From assembly GCA_013416795.1 (NCBI GenBank), contig RQSC01000013.1, positions 59,850 through 84,894 of the forward strand: a DNA stretch of 25,045 nt, read 5' to 3'. Below, in pieces: positions 22,239 through 25,045 of the stretch. The notes under the pieces are model-generated. The model was given only the letters and a program-made list of their open reading frames with translations. It did not search any database and was not told where the DNA came from. Position 1 is the stretch's first letter. Each line of letters opens with the position of its first letter. The translations under genes were made by a program, and so were the position numbers. The stretch is from Prasinococcaceae sp. CCMP 1430. Its lineage: Eukaryota > Prasinodermophyta > Palmophyllophyceae > Prasinococcales > Prasinococcaceae.

Positions 22239-24866
22239 TCAGCTCTCTCGGCTCTTGGCCCCATCGGCGCCCAGGCAAGCCAAGGCCGCGACGAAGCAGC
22301 GCGCCTGCGTCTGCGCAGACTGCGCCGCCACGACTTCGTAGAGAGCACGGGAGAAGGCGCCAGACTCCTGGATGCCCTGCTCGATGAGTCTGCGCGAGCC
22401 CGGCCAGTCGAGCGGGAGGACTTCGTCGGCCAAACGGGTTCCCGCGCCCTCCTTGCCCATCACCCGCACAAAAACGCGTGCCCCGCCCCGTCCCGCCACC
22501 GAATCAACCACACAGGGCCACCACCGTTCGCCGGTGGGAAGATTCTGGCCGCGCGCCCAGCCGTAGTCGCCGGCCCTGAGCTGCGGGCTCTGGCTTGCGC
22601 TGGGCTCGGCCTGCGAGGGCCGCGCCGCCGCGCGTGCGCTGGGCTCGGCCTGCGAGGGTCGCGCCGCCGCGCCGTTGGGCGCGAGCGCAGGCTGGTCCGC
22701 GTGGGCGATGCGCAGGCTCGGCGGCTCCCACGACCTGTGCACGGACGGCGCGCCTCCTCTCGAGGCCTTGGCCAGCAGCGCCTTGCGGTAGTTTCCCCAG
22801 TCCTCGCCGGCGCGCCCATCGTCCTCCTCCTCCTCCTTGACGGGCGCTGCAGCAGCCCTCGAGGGCCGCGCTGGCGCGCGCGGGATCGCCTTGGGCGCCG
22901 CAGGCAAGGGCTTCTGCGCCGCAGCTGGTGCGGGCCTGCGCGCGAGGGCGTGCCTCTGCTTCGGCGGCGGCGCGGTCGGCGCGGAGGGCGCGGGCCTGGT
23001 GGCCTCGCTGGCAGGGGGTGCGAAGTAGCGGAAGCAACCACCCGGACCGATGTCAATGTCATCGCCGCCGGCGAGCACGATGCCGGGGCCGTGCTCGAGC
23101 ACCCGGCCATTGACGCGCGTCGGCACCGCTGCGAAGCGGGACTTGGTTGCCTTTTTCATGCACATCTCGGCGACCACCTCCGGCACCTTGCCTGCCTCGA
23201 CGCGCACCACCACGCGCGAGTGCAGCTTGAGTGGGAGGCCCTCGACCACGAAGTCAAGGTTCTGCGCCCACCGCTTGCCGAAATGCACGGCGCGCTTGCC
23301 GAGCAAGCGGACCGGCTCGCCTGCGACCTTGGTGCGCGCGACGTCCTCGTAGCGCTGCACGGAGCCGTAGTCCCGGCCAGGCTCGAACGCGTCGAAGACG
23401 CCCTGGCAGCTCAGGCACTCGAGCGTGCGATCGTCCGCAAACCTCCTCACGCCATCGGGCACGCACGACACGTGGTAGCTCTTGACGCACGTGATGCACC
23501 TCAGCAGGCGCAGAGAGTCGCCAGACATCTCGCACAGATCGCAAAAGTGGGACGGGCACACAAAGGTGGTGGACCCGGCGTGGTTGTTTGCCGTGCTCAC
23601 GGTCTTGCGCGTGCCGAGACGCCAGCGCGTCAGCCTCATCTCCTTCGCGCAGCTGAGGTGGTAGCGCTTCGGGCACACGTTTCCCTTCCCGCACGGCAGC
23701 AGGTCATTCCCCGGCAGCGCCGGCTTGCCGCAGTAGAAGCAACAGTTGTCCTTCTGCACGCAGTCGGTGCACAGGAAGTCCTTGGCCGCGTCGGTGCCGG
23801 GCGTGGGTATGGGCTGGTCCGAGTCGGCGCACTCGAGGTGGAACGGGCGCTTGCACAGCTGGCACTGCAGCATCGCCCTGCCCTCGAGGCTGCCGCCGCA
23901 AATCGCGCAGTCGTTCACGCGGTTGTACGAGTACGCCTTCTTGGTGGGGGCGCCGGTGGCCGCCGCCGCGGCCGCGCCGGCGGACTTCGGGGCAGCGCCC
24001 CTGGCGCGCTTCTTCTGGACGCCGCGGTCGTCGTCGCTGCGATCCCCACCGGAGTCGTACGCAGAGCCCGCTCCTCCCTTGGAGGCGGCGCGCTTGCGGG
24101 AAGCGCCCGAGGCCTGCTGACGCCCATTGTCAGCCGCGGCGGCGCTCCGCCTCTCCTGCACGGCCACGCGGCGCTCGCGCCGCAGCTCCCACGAGCTTAC
24201 GCGCTGCGACTGGCCCGGGTTCTCGTCGAACTCGACGGTGATGGCCTCCCAGCCGTTTGAGGCCATGCGCTCGGCCGACACCGCCGTGACCACGCCGCCG
24301 TACCAGTCGCCGTGCGTGAGCGGCTGCTCCTCGTCAGGGAAGTACATGGCTGCGCGGTCGCCCGTTGCCCACCCCGCCCTCATCCCCTCCGCGTACTCGC
24401 TCGCGAGCACGAGGTAGTTCGGGCAGTTGATGTCGGGCACGTAGTCGACCGCGAAGATGGCGCCGTTTCTCTGGCGCTTGAGTGCGATTAGGGCCGAGAG
24501 GCCCGACCTGGCGGCCTCGCTTGGGTTGCTCTCGCGCCCGTAGGCAACGCTCTCGACGGTGCACAGCTCGTACGCCTCCAGGGGCGCCGACTGCTCCTCC
24601 GTGAGGTGGTCGGACAGGCTGAGGCGCTCATCTTCGAGCGCACCGGCGAGGTAGCCCTCGAGAAAGAAGACGACGTTCGCGCCAACCTCGAGCTCCCCCC
24701 TGGCACCGATGGCCATCACGCCCGCACCCTTGGTGAAGTCGCTCGCGGCGATCGGCTCGCCAGGCATCCTGTAGGAGGCGAGCACCGTCTTCCGCGGGGC
24801 GACGCCACTTTGCGACGCACCGCCTGCGCTATGGGACGCCCCCGCACCGCCCGCGGCTTGGGCCAT
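22239..24866 (-). CDS. Chromatin reader with Tudor-like, three PHD-type, FHA and PWWP domains
   Basis: Predicted nuclear histone-binding protein, 875 residues from the ATG at 24866, in one uninterrupted frame. A BRWD/PHIP-like Tudor region is at about 165-230 (DWYGGVVTAVS ... RVSSWELR), then a basic patch (KKRAR). Three zinc fingers follow: 320-369 (CAIC ... CQLC ... FHLEC ... CTDC), 375-440 (CCFYCG ... CPKRYHLSC ... CPSH) and 442-487 (CDLC ... CITC ... YHVSC ... CLSC). The last two resemble the paired PHD fingers of NSD-type proteins. An FHA-like domain at about 515-615 shows KLHSRVVVRV and TRVNGRVL, then LAGGDDIDIG. A PWWP-like domain is at about 765-845 (YGWARGQNLPTGERWWPCVV). I see no SET or other catalytic domain. 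The frame is open past the ATG to the window edge, so the N-terminus may be longer. Confidence 0.82.
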   Translation of the reverse strand: MAQAAGGAGASHSAGGASQSGVAPRKTVLASYRMPGEPIAASDFTKGAGVMAIGARGELEVGANVVFFLEGYLAGALEDERLSLSDHLTEEQSAPLEAYELCTVESVAYGRESNPSEAARSGLSALIALKRQRNGAIFAVDYVPDINCPNYLVLASEYAEGMRAGWATGDRAAMYFPDEEQPLTHGDWYGGVVTAVSAERMASNGWEAITVEFDENPGQSQRVSSWELRRERRVAVQERRSAAAADNGRQQASGASRKRAASKGGAGSAYDSGGDRSDDDRGVQKKRARGAAPKSAGAAAAAATGAPTKKAYSYNRVNDCAICGGSLEGRAMLQCQLCKRPFHLECADSDQPIPTPGTDAAKDFLCTDCVQKDNCCFYCGKPALPGNDLLPCGKGNVCPKRYHLSCAKEMRLTRWRLGTRKTVSTANNHAGSTTFVCPSHFCDLCEMSGDSLRLLRCITCVKSYHVSCVPDGVRRFADDRTLECLSCQGVFDAFEPGRDYGSVQRYEDVARTKVAGEPVRLLGKRAVHFGKRWAQNLDFVVEGLPLKLHSRVVVRVEAGKVPEVVAEMCMKKATKSRFAAVPTRVNGRVLEHGPGIVLAGGDDIDIGPGGCFRYFAPPASEATRPAPSAPTAPPPKQRHALARRPAPAAAQKPLPAAPKAIPRAPARPSRAAAAPVKEEEEDDGRAGEDWGNYRKALLAKASRGGAPSVHRSWEPPSLRIAHADQPALAPNGAAARPSQAEPSARAAARPSQAEPSASQSPQLRAGDYGWARGQNLPTGERWWPCVVDSVAGRGGARVFVRVMGKEGAGTRLADEVLPLDWPGSRRLIEQGIQESGAFSRALYEVVAAQSAQTQARCFVAALACLGADGAKSRES
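22596..22673. repeat. Tandem 39-bp coding repeat (two copies)
   Basis: Two copies, one substitution apart over most of their length, starting at 22596 and 22635 (TGCGCTGGGCTCGGCCTGCG). They encode a 13-residue repeat with the core ARPSQAEPSA in the linker before the PWWP-like domain. Confidence 0.85.
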
Positions 24867-25045
24867 GTGGCTCGGGGTGGCGTCGCCGGCGTCGCCGGCC
24901 GCGGTTTTTGCGCGGGCGCCAGGGCTCACCGGCGGCGCGGCTCGCCCCTCTCCGCCAATGCTGCCACTGCCGCCGCCGTTGGCGCCAGCGTCCTGCCTCG
25001 GCCTCTGCGGCAGAGGCAGCGTCCCCAGCCCGGCAGCCGCGGCCG
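24867..25045 (-). other. Open Gly/Ala-rich extension upstream of the chromatin protein ATG
   Basis: No stop occurs in the chromatin-protein frame from its ATG to the window edge, and no ATG either. The translation is Gly/Ala/Pro-rich. It could be a longer N-terminus or GC-rich 5' UTR in which stops are rare. Confidence 0.35.

Overview
The window is nuclear DNA of a very GC-rich eukaryote. Genes are broken by short GT-AG introns of about 100-250 bp, and there is no bacterial operon structure. It is most likely a chlorophyll b-containing green alga: it has a chlorophyllide a oxygenase (CAO) with the plant-type A domain, Rieske centre and mononuclear-iron site in one reading frame. A BBS7 fragment suggests cilia somewhere in the life cycle, and an AdhE-type aldehyde/alcohol dehydrogenase suggests algal fermentation. 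I cannot name the species; a prasinophyte-grade alga is my best inference, and a chlorarachniophyte is a less likely alternative.

Layout, left to right: TFIIF beta subunit (+, 5' end outside the window); 2OG-Fe(II) oxygenase (-); two-exon bifunctional adhE (-); Ubc13 (+); CAO (-); a perfect 633-bp inverted repeat lying between two single Ns; a cyclic-nucleotide-binding K+ channel (-, cut at an N); a coiled-coil exon (+); an SMP-C2 lipid-transfer protein (-); a BBS7 fragment (+, cut at an N); a bisphosphate nucleotidase fused to a small-molecule kinase-like domain (+, 5' end lost near the same N); the primase large subunit in two pieces (-); and a Tudor/PHD/FHA/PWWP chromatin protein (-).

The three Ns (9246, 10675, 16697) behave as gaps of unknown size. 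On either side, conserved protein families stop or start mid-domain, so gene order across them should not be trusted.

The genes are mostly unrelated housekeeping functions: transcription initiation, ubiquitin signalling, replication, chromatin, photosynthesis and fermentation. The points most worth following are the primase large subunit that ends in a stop codon exactly at its interdomain linker, with a 24-bp hairpin just before the second part; the nucleotidase-kinase fusion; the unusual chromatin-reader architecture; the long palindrome; and a recurrent alternating CG tract just inside the 5' splice sites.
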